Positions 44,926-52,350 of a DNA stretch of 64,000 nucleotides are shown one piece after another (positions within the stretch are counted from its first letter, which is position 1; each line of letters opens with the position of its first letter). A model generated the notes under the pieces. That model worked only from the letters and a program-made list of their open reading frames with translations, was not told the origin of the DNA and did no database searches. Origin of the DNA: CAHJXG01 sp965277495 (lineage in GTDB: Bacteria; Pseudomonadota; Alphaproteobacteria; Acetobacterales; Acetobacteraceae). The stretch covers positions 3,286,001-3,350,000 of the forward strand of contig OZ255824.1 of the NCBI GenBank assembly GCA_965277495.1, written 5' to 3'. A program made the translations under genes and the position numbers.

Positions 44926-45947
44926 GCCAGCTCTAGCGCGGTCGGCTCGGCGGCTCGGGCCGCGTGCACCCGGGTCATCAGCGCGCGCAGCACGGCGGGC
45001 AGGTTGTCCTGCGTTGCGCCGGACAGCAGAATGACCTCCTGGCCCGACGCCTTGGCCAGCGCGGCGCGGCGGGTGGCGGCCTCTCGCGGGGTCATCGCGT
45101 CCGACTTGTTCAGCACCAGCAGCTCCGGCTTGTCCGCGAGGCCGCCGCCATAGGCGCGCAGCTCCTCCCGCACCGTGCGCCAGGCGCGGACCACGTTGCC
45201 GGCGGCGCCGTCGACCAGATGCAGCAGCACGGCGCAGCGCTCCACGTGGCCGAGGAAGCGGTCGCCGAGCCCAGCGCCCTCATGCGCGCCGCGGATCAGG
45301 CCGGGGATGTCGGCGATGACGAACTCTTCGGAATGCGAAAGGCGGACGACGCCGAGTTGCGGGTGCAGGGTGGTGAACGGGTAGTCGGCGATCTTGGGCC
45401 GGGCGGCGGAAACGACCGACAGAAAGGTGCTCTTGCCGGCGTTGGGCAGGCCGACCAGGCCCACGTCGGCGATCAGCTTGAGCCGCAGCCATACCCAGCG
45501 CTCCTCGCCGGGGTAGCCCACGGTAAATTTGCGCGGCGCACGGTTGGTGCTGGACTTGAAGTGGGCATTGCCGTGGCCGCCGTCGCCGCCGCGGCACAGG
45601 ACGACGCGCTTGCCGGGTTCATCGAGGTCGGCGAGCAGGGTTTCCTTGTCGTCGGCGATGATCTGGGTGCCGATGGGGACTTGGATTATGACGTCCGTCG
45701 CCCCGGCCCCGGTGCGGTCGCTGCCGGCGCCGTTGCCGCCCTTCGGCGCGCGGAAATGCTGGGTGTAGCGGAAGTCGATCAGGGTGTTGAGGTTGTGTGC
45801 GGCGACGAAGATGACGTCGCCGCCACGTCCGCCGTCGCCGCCGTCGGGGCCGCCGAACTCCATGAACTTCTCGCGCCGGAACGCGACGACGCCGTTGCCG
45901 CCGTCGCCGGAGCGTAGGTAGATCTTGGCTTGGTCGAGGAACTTCAT
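44922..45947 (-). CDS. obgE: Obg GTPase
   Basis: Ribosome-assembly and stress GTPase of 341 residues. The Gly-rich Obg fold covers residues 1-158 (SGDGGNGVVAFRREKFMEFG). The G domain starts with the P-loop GLPNAGKS (166-173), then DYPFTTLHPQLGVV (switch), DIPGLIRGAHEGAGLG and NKSD. The C-terminal Obg-specific extension is short. It follows rpmA, as in most proteobacteria, with a strong hairpin between them. Confidence 0.97.
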   Translation of the reverse strand: MKFLDQAKIYLRSGDGGNGVVAFRREKFMEFGGPDGGDGGRGGDVIFVAAHNLNTLIDFRYTQHFRAPKGGNGAGSDRTGAGATDVIIQVPIGTQIIADDKETLLADLDEPGKRVVLCRGGDGGHGNAHFKSSTNRAPRKFTVGYPGEERWVWLRLKLIADVGLVGLPNAGKSTFLSVVSAARPKIADYPFTTLHPQLGVVRLSHSEEFVIADIPGLIRGAHEGAGLGDRFLGHVERCAVLLHLVDGAAGNVVRAWRTVREELRAYGGGLADKPELLVLNKSDAMTPREAATRRAALAKASGQEVILLSGATQDNLPAVLRALMTRVHAARAAEPTALELA

Positions 45948-45969
45948 GGAGTTATGCCTGAAATGCGAA

Positions 45970-45993
45970 GGGGGCCGGCTTGCGCCGACCCCC
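45970..45993 (-). terminator. Hairpin between rpmA and obgE (attenuator or processing site)
   Basis: A ten-pair stem (arms of GGGGGTCGGC type on the minus strand, one G-U pair) with a four-base loop. No T-run follows, so it is more likely a partial terminator or mRNA stability element that lowers obgE relative to rplU-rpmA than a full stop. Confidence 0.5.
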
Positions 45994-46019
45994 GGTCCGT
46001 TGGCTGCGGCGGCCCGGCG

Positions 46020-46328
46020 CTACTCGGCGGCGGCGGCAGCCGGGTCGGTGGCGTCGTTGGCGGCCTCGGCGGTGGCGAGCGGCTCGACCGAGACGTGAAC
46101 GCGGCCCTCGGTCTTGCGCTGGAACTTCACGTGGCCGTCCACGAGCGCGAAGATGGTGTGGTCCTTGCCCAGGCCGACGTGCAGGCCCGGCTTCATCTTG
46201 GTGCCGCGCTGGCGGATGATGATGTTGCCGGCGGTCACGGCCTCGCCGCCGAACTTCTTCACGCCGAGGCGGCGTCCGGCGGTGTCGCGTCCGTTGCGGG
46301 ACGAGCCGCCTGCTTTCTTATGGGCCAT
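46020..46328 (-). CDS. rpmA: 50S ribosomal protein L27
   Basis: L27 of 102 residues, starting MAHKKAGGSSRNGRD, with the conserved LGVKKFGGEAV, IIIRQRGTK and GLGKDHTIFAL. The last ~17 residues form an Ala/Asp/Glu-rich tail (ATAEAANDATDP) longer than the usual ~85-residue protein. It is 12 bases downstream of rplU in one operon. Confidence 0.97.
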   Translation of the reverse strand: MAHKKAGGSSRNGRDTAGRRLGVKKFGGEAVTAGNIIIRQRGTKMKPGLHVGLGKDHTIFALVDGHVKFQRKTEGRVHVSVEPLATAEAANDATDPAAAAAE

Positions 46329-46340
46329 CGCTCGGTCTCC

Positions 46341-46766
46341 TTATACGGGGGTGGGTTCGGACGCGCTGCCGTCGGCATCCGACGCGGCGACGAAGTCGGT
46401 TGCTGGCTCAGCTGGGGTGGCGTTGGCCGCGGCGGCTGCTGGCATGGCGTGGCCGTCGGCGCTGATGCCGGCCACGCGGAGCACGGTTACATGCTGGCGA
46501 TGGCCGTTCTTGCGGCGGCTGTTCTGCCGGCGGCGCTTCTTGAAGATGATGATCTTGTCGAGCCGGTCCTGCGCGATGACGGTCGCGGTGACCGTGGCGC
46601 CGGGGACCACGGGCGTGCCGAGCGTGGTGCCAGCGTCGCTGCCGACGGCGAGCACGTCGGTGAAGGTGATGGTCTCCCCGGCGTCCCCGGGCAGTTTTTC
46701 GATTTTCAGCACGTCGTTCGGGGCGACGCGGTATTGCTTTCCGCCGGTGCGGATGACTGCGAACAT
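46341..46766 (-). CDS. rplU: 50S ribosomal protein L21
   Basis: L21 of 141 residues, starting MFAVIRTGGKQYRVAPNDVLKIEKL. The RNA-binding FKKRRRQNSRRKNGHRQ motif is present. After about residue 103 an Ala/Asp-rich extension follows (AMPAAAAANATPAE onward). The start at 46766 is fixed by the universal MFAVI beginning. It is the first gene of the rplU-rpmA-obgE series, behind a promoter at 46857-46884. Confidence 0.97.
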   Translation of the reverse strand: MFAVIRTGGKQYRVAPNDVLKIEKLPGDAGETITFTDVLAVGSDAGTTLGTPVVPGATVTATVIAQDRLDKIIIFKKRRRQNSRRKNGHRQHVTVLRVAGISADGHAMPAAAAANATPAEPATDFVAASDADGSASEPTPV

Positions 46767-46789
46767 GGTTGAAATTCCTGATCGGCTGT

Positions 46790-46803
46790 CCCGGCGCGCC
46801 GGG
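46790..46803 (-). promoter_or_regulatory. Perfect 14-bp palindrome in the rplU leader
   Basis: CCCGGCGCGCCGGG is a perfect palindrome in the rplU 5' leader, 23 bases upstream of the ATG. It could form a stem in the mRNA or bind a dimeric protein. Ribosomal protein leaders often hold autoregulatory structures, but nothing more can be shown here. Confidence 0.4.
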
Positions 46804-46856
46804 CAACCCTTTTTGTGGGCATGGGGCACCGGCCGCTGCCGGACACCGAGCGGCGG

Positions 46857-46884
46857 GTTATACGCGCGGGGTGGGGGGTGTCAA
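46857..46884 (-). promoter_or_regulatory. Sigma-70-type promoter of rplU-rpmA-obgE
   Basis: On the minus strand TTGACA (-35) is followed after 16 bases by TATAAC (-10). The predicted start is about 85 bases ahead of the rplU ATG. It is back-to-back with the tRNA-Ser promoter. Confidence 0.8.
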
Positions 46885-46889
46885 TGTTA

Positions 46890-46918
46890 TTGCAGGGATC
46901 GGCGCGACCGCCTATAAG
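46890..46918 (+). promoter_or_regulatory. Sigma-70-type promoter of tRNA-Ser
   Basis: TTGCAG (-35), a 17-base spacer and TATAAG (-10), with the tRNA beginning 14 bases after the -10 box. Confidence 0.75.
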
Positions 46919-46931
46919 GCGCGCCGCGCGT

Positions 46932-47021
<90 letters not shown>

Positions 47022-47795
47022 ATTGCCAGTCTTAAGTAGTTGTTGTTACTTGTTTTTCTACTCCGCAGCGATTGTTTACCCCCAAACTTACCCCCATTAG
47101 TATGTTGGTCTTTGATGAACGTCCGCGAACGTCGGCGGACCTTTCGCTGGCATCATCGCCCGGATAAGGCGCGTCCGCACTAGCCTTCACAGGACCAGTT
47201 GCACGCCGACGTCGGGCATCTCCGTGTGTGAGGCTACCCCTCCGTTGCCCACCGTAAATTGGCCAGCACCGCATTCAACTGCCTACCTGTCAGTCGGCTC
47301 TTCACATGGCTAGGTCCGAGTTCAGCACGTAAGTCGCGAAGATCAGCGATCTGGTGACCGACCTACTCAGGGCAATGACCCAACCGTCTAAGTACAATCT
47401 GAAGAAGTTGGCCCGTAGACGTTTGTTCGGTCGCCAGCCGACAAATAATCCCGTTTAGATCCTCGGTGTCCGGATCGTAGCCGATCAGCCACCGTGCGAG
47501 TTCCCCAGTCAGACATAGACTTTCCGTTTTGTGCTGGGCAGCAGTTGCGCTCCGCTATGCTCGCGTGTTGTGCATTCATCTCGGCCGCCTGTTTCATCAC
47601 CTGGCTCTTGAGGTCATCACGATCAGTTACCCAGGCCTCATTCGGCACCTCTGATGACACGGTAAAGGAACTGGTTGTTCATCCCTCGGCCTGGAGCGCC
47701 CTGAGCCGGTGCTTAATCAATCGCTGGACCGGTCTGACCTGATCGACCCTCCGCCCACTATATCCGGGCGCTTTTAACTGATCAGGCAGACCACG
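47022..47795. other. 774-base stretch after tRNA-Ser with no supported gene
   Basis: No intact integrase is present where one would be expected next to the tRNA. Two TTACCCCCA repeats 12 bases apart (47076-47084 and 47088-47096) and a short hairpin (GTCCGC/GCGGAC near 47120) are visible. Short open frames here, for example minus 47388-47660, have no recognisable domain or ribosome-binding site. It may be decayed integration-module DNA. Confidence 0.5.
47076..47096. repeat. Direct repeat TTACCCCCA, possible integrase arm sites
   Basis: Two copies of TTACCCCCA with a 12-base period, 55 bases after the tRNA 3' end. Similar C5/G5 repeats flank the integrase gene in tRNA-borne islands; the function here is an inference. 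Confidence 0.4.
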
Positions 47796-48086
47796 ATGAC
47801 CAACGACCGCACCCCGCCCACGGACTTTGCTGTCCGCTGTCTCTCCATCAGCGAGTTCTGCCACTGGTCAGGGCTATCCAAAACCAAGGTCTACGAACTG
47901 ATCGAACACGGCGACCTACAAGCACGCAAGTGCGGCCGACGGACCCTCATCACTACTGAAGAGGCGCATCGGTGGTTGAGTTCGCTGCCCTCTATGTGCC
48001 CCGCATCCAACAAAGGCCCGGATCATCGCACCGCAGCCTTCCGCGGACTGCCTGGCCGGCTGCACCGGCCCCCCGCTCGGGCATAG
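47796..48086 (+). CDS. Excisionase-like helix-turn-helix protein
   Basis: 96-residue protein with a winged-helix/MerR-like DNA-binding domain at about residues 16-61 (LSISEFCHWSGLSKTKVYELI, then GRRTLITTEEAHRWL). This is the AlpA/Xis type usually found in integrated elements, where it controls excision or element genes. The tail after residue 65 is Pro/Arg-rich and may be noise from drift of the original stop. The AT-rich, palindrome-rich DNA just downstream could be its target. Confidence 0.75.
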   Translation: MTNDRTPPTDFAVRCLSISEFCHWSGLSKTKVYELIEHGDLQARKCGRRTLITTEEAHRWLSSLPSMCPASNKGPDHRTAAFRGLPGRLHRPPARA

Positions 48087-48181
48087 GCTCGAATGGGAGG
48101 AAGGCAAAAAATTATTGCCCACGAGCTGTACAAAAACGCTGTTCAGAACTAGATCAATATAACAGCCTTGAACAATCGACA

Positions 48182-48252
48182 GACAGTCAAATACCCCATC
48201 ACACAAATCAATTGACTGTCCATCTGAAACAGACTGTTTGATTGTCTCAAAC
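48182..48252. promoter_or_regulatory. Cluster of inverted repeats and a palindrome
   Basis: Three symmetric sequences in 71 bases: GACAGTCAA (48182-48190) with TTGACTGTC (48212-48220); the palindrome AAACAGACTGTTT (48227-48239); and GTTTGA/TCAAAC (48236-48252). More TCTCAAACA-like copies follow to about 48277. The shared CTGT/ACAG core suggests a set of operators for a dimeric regulator. Confidence 0.6.
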
Positions 48253-48375
48253 AATCTAACAAACTCTCTCAAACACCTAAAGAAACTGTCTTTCCAGCCC
48301 GGCAAATGGAAAAGTACGACCTGAGCACTTCCGCGCCTGCCACCCGCTTGAACAGCCTGAAATAGGATCCAGCCC

Positions 48376-48648
48376 GTGACACTGCCCACCGACCCCGCAA
48401 TGGCCCAAACCAAGGCCTGGCTTTGTGACCGAAACCTTACCTACCGGCAAATGACGCGCTACCAACTGAAGGTCGGTCCGCGGGTGAGCTACTACCCGGC
48501 CAAGGGCACGATTTTTGTCGATGGCGACGATGGTGCACGGCAACGGACCGGCCTGCTCGCCCTTGAGGAGGTTCTCGTCGAACTAGGCTATCTCCGTATC
48601 GAATGCCCAAGGACTTTGGTTTTGCCTATCATGCCTGACGGTCATTGA
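48376..48648 (+). CDS. Hypothetical island protein, 90 residues
   Basis: Small protein with a regular composition: WLCDRNLTYRQMTRYQLKVG, then YYPAKGTIFVDGDDGARQRTG and an acidic helix LLALEEVLVELGYL. The alternation of a helix, a strand-rich centre and a helix looks like a real folded protein, but I recognise no family. It has GTG/ATG-type neighbours on the same strand and could be co-transcribed with the HTH gene upstream. Between it and the next gene (48649-48901) I see nothing definite. Confidence 0.55.
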   Translation: MTLPTDPAMAQTKAWLCDRNLTYRQMTRYQLKVGPRVSYYPAKGTIFVDGDDGARQRTGLLALEEVLVELGYLRIECPRTLVLPIMPDGH

Positions 48649-48901
48649 ACTCGCGCCACGTCGCACCGGCTTTGTCGTAGGCCGTCTCCTATGACACTGC
48701 CACGTAAAAGATTTACGCGCCGTCTCACTACAATGCTTAGGTATTGGGCGTACGGAACCCCATCCACCGCGGGACCCGCACCACCGTTCCGCGCTGATCC
48801 ACCCAAGGGTTCCGCCGCGGCCGGGCAACTTTCGTTGACTTGCACGCTCCTGACGTTCCTGCCACCTGGGAATTTCTCAGCTTCTACCAGGATCAAACCA
48901 G

Positions 48902-50155
48902 GTGAATGACGTCGCGAGTTTTGTCGTTAGCTTCCCGCGTGCTGACTTTCCCTTCCTCGCAGCGGCGGCGGTAGTCGCTCGCACGGGAACGGCCTGGTTC
49001 GACCTCACCGATAGAGGCGTCTGCCTTTCGGCCGTGGGCAACGAACTCGGCCTCGTGCGGCAACTGGGCGCGACCATCCCGAATGGGGTTTCACAGCTCC
49101 CCATCTCCGGGTTTGGCGTGGCCGCCGCCGAACTGCCATCTGTGGTCAAAAAGGCCAACAAGGAGGGCTGGACCTCCCTAGACATCAAAGTCACGCCAAA
49201 GGACGACACCGCAACAGTTAAGCAGGACCGTATCGTCCTCACAGACGGTACCCCGCCCGAACTGAACCTCTTTGAGGGCCTCTTGGACCTGAATGATGAC
49301 CAGCTCGACACGATGGAGCTCAGCCTCAATACGCATCGTCCGTCGGAACTTGACAGTCTCCTCAGCAGGGAAGTTGAAACAAAAATCCACGTTCCTGCTT
49401 TCCGGGAGTGCCTGACTCTGGCTGAAAAACTGCTCTTAAATGATAGCAAACAGGAACAATACCAGCTTCTTGAGTTCGCCGACGGTATCGCTCACGGTGG
49501 GTCGCTCAATCTCCGGTTCTTTATCGAGGTTCCATCTCTCAAAGGCATCAATCTTCGGCTAAGGCGGTCTCAAGCCCGCCCTCTTGGCGAACTGCTAGCC
49601 AGCTTCGAACTCTTGCAACCGCATCACCTCACCACCGGCCAACAGCATCACATCTTCACAGATAGCTTTACCAAACTTTACGCGACAATTCCTGACCAAC
49701 GACACCGGCATTCGCCTACTTCGATGTCGTCGAACAGACCCAACACAGAGGTGCGAATAGCAACTAAAGGTGTCAAAGATAAAATCAAAGATTCACTAAG
49801 GAAGGGTAAGGGAGCACTGCAGTCGAGCCAAGTTTTACGAGCGAGGGTGACGGACGATCAGCCCGCCCGCTTGCTTGTGACAACTCATTCATGGAAAACA
49901 GGCACGAAAATAAACATAGCTGGCTTCTTGCGTCCAATCCGGTCGGAGACGACCTTAGATCTCCTGACTGAGTTGTCGCTGGTGGAGAGGGCTTTAACTG
50001 TTTGCAACAACCAACTCGTGCTCCAATCGGACTCTGAGTGGCTCTACATCCGTAGTGAAGGACCGTTCACCAAGCTTACCGTGCAAATTCGGGCCTTTCC
50101 TACCGAGCCACATCGCATCGAAGCGCAGATACGCAGTCTGTCACGGCTCCTATAA
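48902..50155 (+). CDS. Unrecognised 417-residue island protein
   Basis: GTG start with AGGA upstream. I do not recognise a family. Three parts can be seen: residues 1-125 (FVVSFPRADFPFLAAAAVVA, TAWFDLTDRGVCLSAVGNEL), 155-275 (HVPAFRECLTLAEKLLL, ADGIAHGGSLNLRFFIEVP, SFTKLYATIPDQRH) and 285-417 (basic stretch KGVKDKIKDSLRKGKG, then strands to the end). The first two each run helix, strand, strand, helix in a way that recalls DNA sliding-clamp domains; this is only a pattern-level impression. No signal peptide or membrane helix. Codon use is less GC-biased than in the core genes, pointing to acquired DNA. Confidence 0.7.
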   Translation: MNDVASFVVSFPRADFPFLAAAAVVARTGTAWFDLTDRGVCLSAVGNELGLVRQLGATIPNGVSQLPISGFGVAAAELPSVVKKANKEGWTSLDIKVTPKDDTATVKQDRIVLTDGTPPELNLFEGLLDLNDDQLDTMELSLNTHRPSELDSLLSREVETKIHVPAFRECLTLAEKLLLNDSKQEQYQLLEFADGIAHGGSLNLRFFIEVPSLKGINLRLRRSQARPLGELLASFELLQPHHLTTGQQHHIFTDSFTKLYATIPDQRHRHSPTSMSSNRPNTEVRIATKGVKDKIKDSLRKGKGALQSSQVLRARVTDDQPARLLVTTHSWKTGTKINIAGFLRPIRSETTLDLLTELSLVERALTVCNNQLVLQSDSEWLYIRSEGPFTKLTVQIRAFPTEPHRIEAQIRSLSRLL

Positions 50156-50178
50156 GGGAGCCGCTCACAGACGGACCC

Positions 50179-50730
50179 TCATTGCTTGTTAGCCTTCTTT
50201 GCCTCCAGTCTCGCGGCTCGACGTGCAGCGGCGGCAAGCTTATGCGCTTTTCGCAGTAGCACCGCGTCCGCAGATGGCCCACCAACGATCCGTTCCACGA
50301 CGAGAGGATCATCTCTCGTCAGTTGATCGATACGCTCGCGCAGGCTCTTCGCAGCAACCCGGGTAGCGCCAAGCTTCTCGCCTAACGCCGATATACTCAT
50401 GCCACCGTTATTCGTGACTAAGTATACCGCGCGGAACAATAACGCTACCTTATGGTGCATGTGTGCCAACGCAGGAATCACCTCCAGCACATGAAACCGC
50501 TTCGCACAAGTCGGGATCTCGCACCGCCACCCCAGACCCCGTCGCGCGCTGTTCCAGGGACGCGCTGAGGCCTGCTTGCACTCCGGACAAACCGGCCCCT
50601 CTGGCCAATACAACTCCTCCAATCTCATAAGGCAAACGAGCTCCTGTGTTTTGGCTCGAACTGCCGCGGTCGCATCCTGATCAATGTTGGGAGGGTAGGT
50701 GTCGGCTAGCCAATCAGTATCAATCGTCAT
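50179..50730 (-). CDS. Zinc-ribbon protein resembling the N-terminus of IS1595-type transposases
   Basis: 183-residue protein with a zinc ribbon (Cys48, Cys51, Cys70 and Cys75; context WPEGPVCPEC and GLGWRCEIPTCAKRF) and then a helical segment (FRAVYLVTNNGGMSISALGEKLG) like the HTH that follows the ribbon in ISXO2/IS1595 transposases. The DDE catalytic domain is absent: the protein ends in a basic, Ala-rich helix (LAAAARRAARLEAKKANKQ). It is either a truncated transposase or a stand-alone DNA-binding protein. It is convergent with the 417-residue gene, 23 bases apart. Confidence 0.6.
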   Translation of the reverse strand: MTIDTDWLADTYPPNIDQDATAAVRAKTQELVCLMRLEELYWPEGPVCPECKQASARPWNSARRGLGWRCEIPTCAKRFHVLEVIPALAHMHHKVALLFRAVYLVTNNGGMSISALGEKLGATRVAAKSLRERIDQLTRDDPLVVERIVGGPSADAVLLRKAHKLAAAARRAARLEAKKANKQ

Positions 50731-50934
50731 TCATGCTCAACCACTTGCACTTCGACGGCAGTAAGCACAGGCCCCGTTCTCGCCTTGTATCTTGCCAATA
50801 GTGGAGAGTACTTTCAGCAGTCTACCAGGGAAAACTCTGCCGTCAGCTGCGTGGCTCCGATCAATGTTCATCTTCAGCATTCCCTATCAACCTGTACGCA
50901 ACCGGCAGCTTCTGTTGCTTGCCACAGCACAGGT

Positions 50935-51049
50935 CAGCAGCAAACTGCTCGCAGGCTAAGCACGAAACTGAACAGGTTGGAAGCACGAAACTTCGCAGCA
51001 GCAGAGCACAAAACTAGGCAGGTGCGTGGCAGGAAACTGCATGGTGTCT
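50935..51049. repeat. Five 23-bp tandem direct repeats (iteron-like)
   Basis: Five units start at 50935, 50958, 50981, 51004 and 51027. Each contains AAACT at the same phase, with exact 23-base spacing. The best-conserved core is AAGCACGAAACT (two identical copies, then CAGCAGCAAACT, GAGCACAAAACT and TGGCAGGAAACT). The period is not a multiple of three, so it is not protein-coding repetition. Contiguous units of about two helical turns are typical of replication or partition iterons. The rest of 50731-51277 holds no supported gene. Confidence 0.8.
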
Positions 51050-51277
51050 CGGCCGAGACCGCCATAGCATTCCGAGATGGCTGCCGTGACAGGTAGGCGC
51101 TCTACTAACTTGAGGCTTCGTGTATAGTTGAGAGCCTTCGGCTTACCACCTGACCGGAAGTCCGTACCGATGAGCATAACTTGTCCCATACTGCCCCACG
51201 AGCGAGGGTTGCTCGTAATGGCGTGGGCATTTCCTTAGTGCAGGGGATAAGCCGGGGATGGATACATTGGCAAATTG

Positions 51278-51784
51278 TCAGAGAGAAACCCTGGCACAGA
51301 TGAACACCTGTCCCGTCGCCTTGCCGTCCGCCTTGCCCAGGACGATCCCCTCGCGCAGCTTGTAAGTGCACCACTGCGGGTTCTTTGGCGTTCCCGTAAA
51401 TGTAGGCGGGGGGCTCTCCGGCCAACCGGACGGGCGGTTGCGCCAGCAGGTCGCGAGCACGCCCTCTCGCTGGCGATCACAGCGTGCATGCTCAGGCACC
51501 GGCCCATCCGTCCATCCCTCGTCGTTGCCGGCCCAATCCGCCAAGCTCCTCGTATCCACCCAGCGGTAAATCTCCGCGGTCGATATCCACATCACGAACA
51601 GCAGCGACAAAATGCCGACCGAGGAAAACAGAAGCACGGGCACGAACAGCTTCCAGCTAGCTGGCCTCGCGTGCAGCGTCAAAGCCAGGGTCACGATAGA
51701 TACGATCCCAACCGTTACGGCGATAGGGATGCCCGCATCCTTTGCCGCAGCGAGCACGTCGGCGCTGAATATCGGGTTTGCCAT
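51278..51784 (-). CDS. Small membrane protein, unknown
   Basis: Protein of about 168 residues from the ATG at 51784 (MANPIFSADVLAAAKDAG). Two hydrophobic helices (IPIAVTVGIVSIVTLALTL and LFVPVLLFSSVGILSLLFVMW) are followed by a soluble tail with Trp, Cys and Pro (ARCDRQREGVLATCW, WCTYKLREGIVLG). I do not recognise it. An upstream in-frame ATG at 51841 is possible but gives a basic leader. The 5' flank to 52350 has only short doubtful frames. Confidence 0.5.
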   Translation of the reverse strand: MANPIFSADVLAAAKDAGIPIAVTVGIVSIVTLALTLHARPASWKLFVPVLLFSSVGILSLLFVMWISTAEIYRWVDTRSLADWAGNDEGWTDGPVPEHARCDRQREGVLATCWRNRPSGWPESPPPTFTGTPKNPQWCTYKLREGIVLGKADGKATGQVFICARVSL

Positions 51785-51841
51785 CCGACCTGTTCCCAGC
51801 CTCAACTTACGTCGTAGGTCAGAGTGCGCCGGGTCTGCCAC

Positions 51842-52350
51842 TTTCGCAACCTTTCAGGGACTTTCCCAATAAGATATACTTCGGGTTGATCATCATCGTA
51901 GTCGTGCGACGTCACGGAGAAACCCGGGTGACGCGATCCCGCTAGGATATGAGATGTTGGGCCGCGTAAGCCATTCGGACAACGCACCCGCCTGATCCCA
52001 TCCGTCGACAAAGGCACACATGCCCGGCGCTGCCATTGCCGTGGGCGCAAGCCACTACTCGGCAATGCCTCCCTTGGGCCGGCCTCGCCGAGGACGTCAA
52101 AGCCATGATCGCGTCCGCAAAAGCCTTCCTTTACGCCGCTTCGGCGATCCCGCTACTACGCAAGCTGGCACGTTGATGAACCGATTCGAGACAGACTCTA
52201 ACAGGCATAATGTCAGCTGATCTCGCTCTCCCTTGGTCAGCCTTTCGAGGTCACAGCCGATGAAGTAGTAAAGCACATTCTGTGCCTTAAAGTAATGGCT
52301 AAGGAACATCGTTATACATCTAGCCATCGCTAGACGGTACCTAAACACAA
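51842..52350. other. 509-base stretch without a supported gene
   Basis: Short frames exist on the minus strand (51802-52065 and 52097-52429) but have no ribosome-binding site or family resemblance. The second overlaps the end of the res fragment. I see no repeats or RNA genes here. Confidence 0.5.

Noticed and set aside
47388..47660. 90-codon minus-strand frame after the tRNA
   Set aside because: No Shine-Dalgarno sequence, no domain, and no resemblance to integrase; left as possible decayed DNA.
50935..51049. CRISPR array
   Set aside because: The 23-bp units are contiguous with no unique spacers of normal size, the copies are imperfect, and no cas gene is nearby.
50785..51096. Open frame of 103 codons across the repeat array
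   Set aside because: The repeat period is not a multiple of three, no ribosome-binding site is seen, and the translation has no repeated structure or family.
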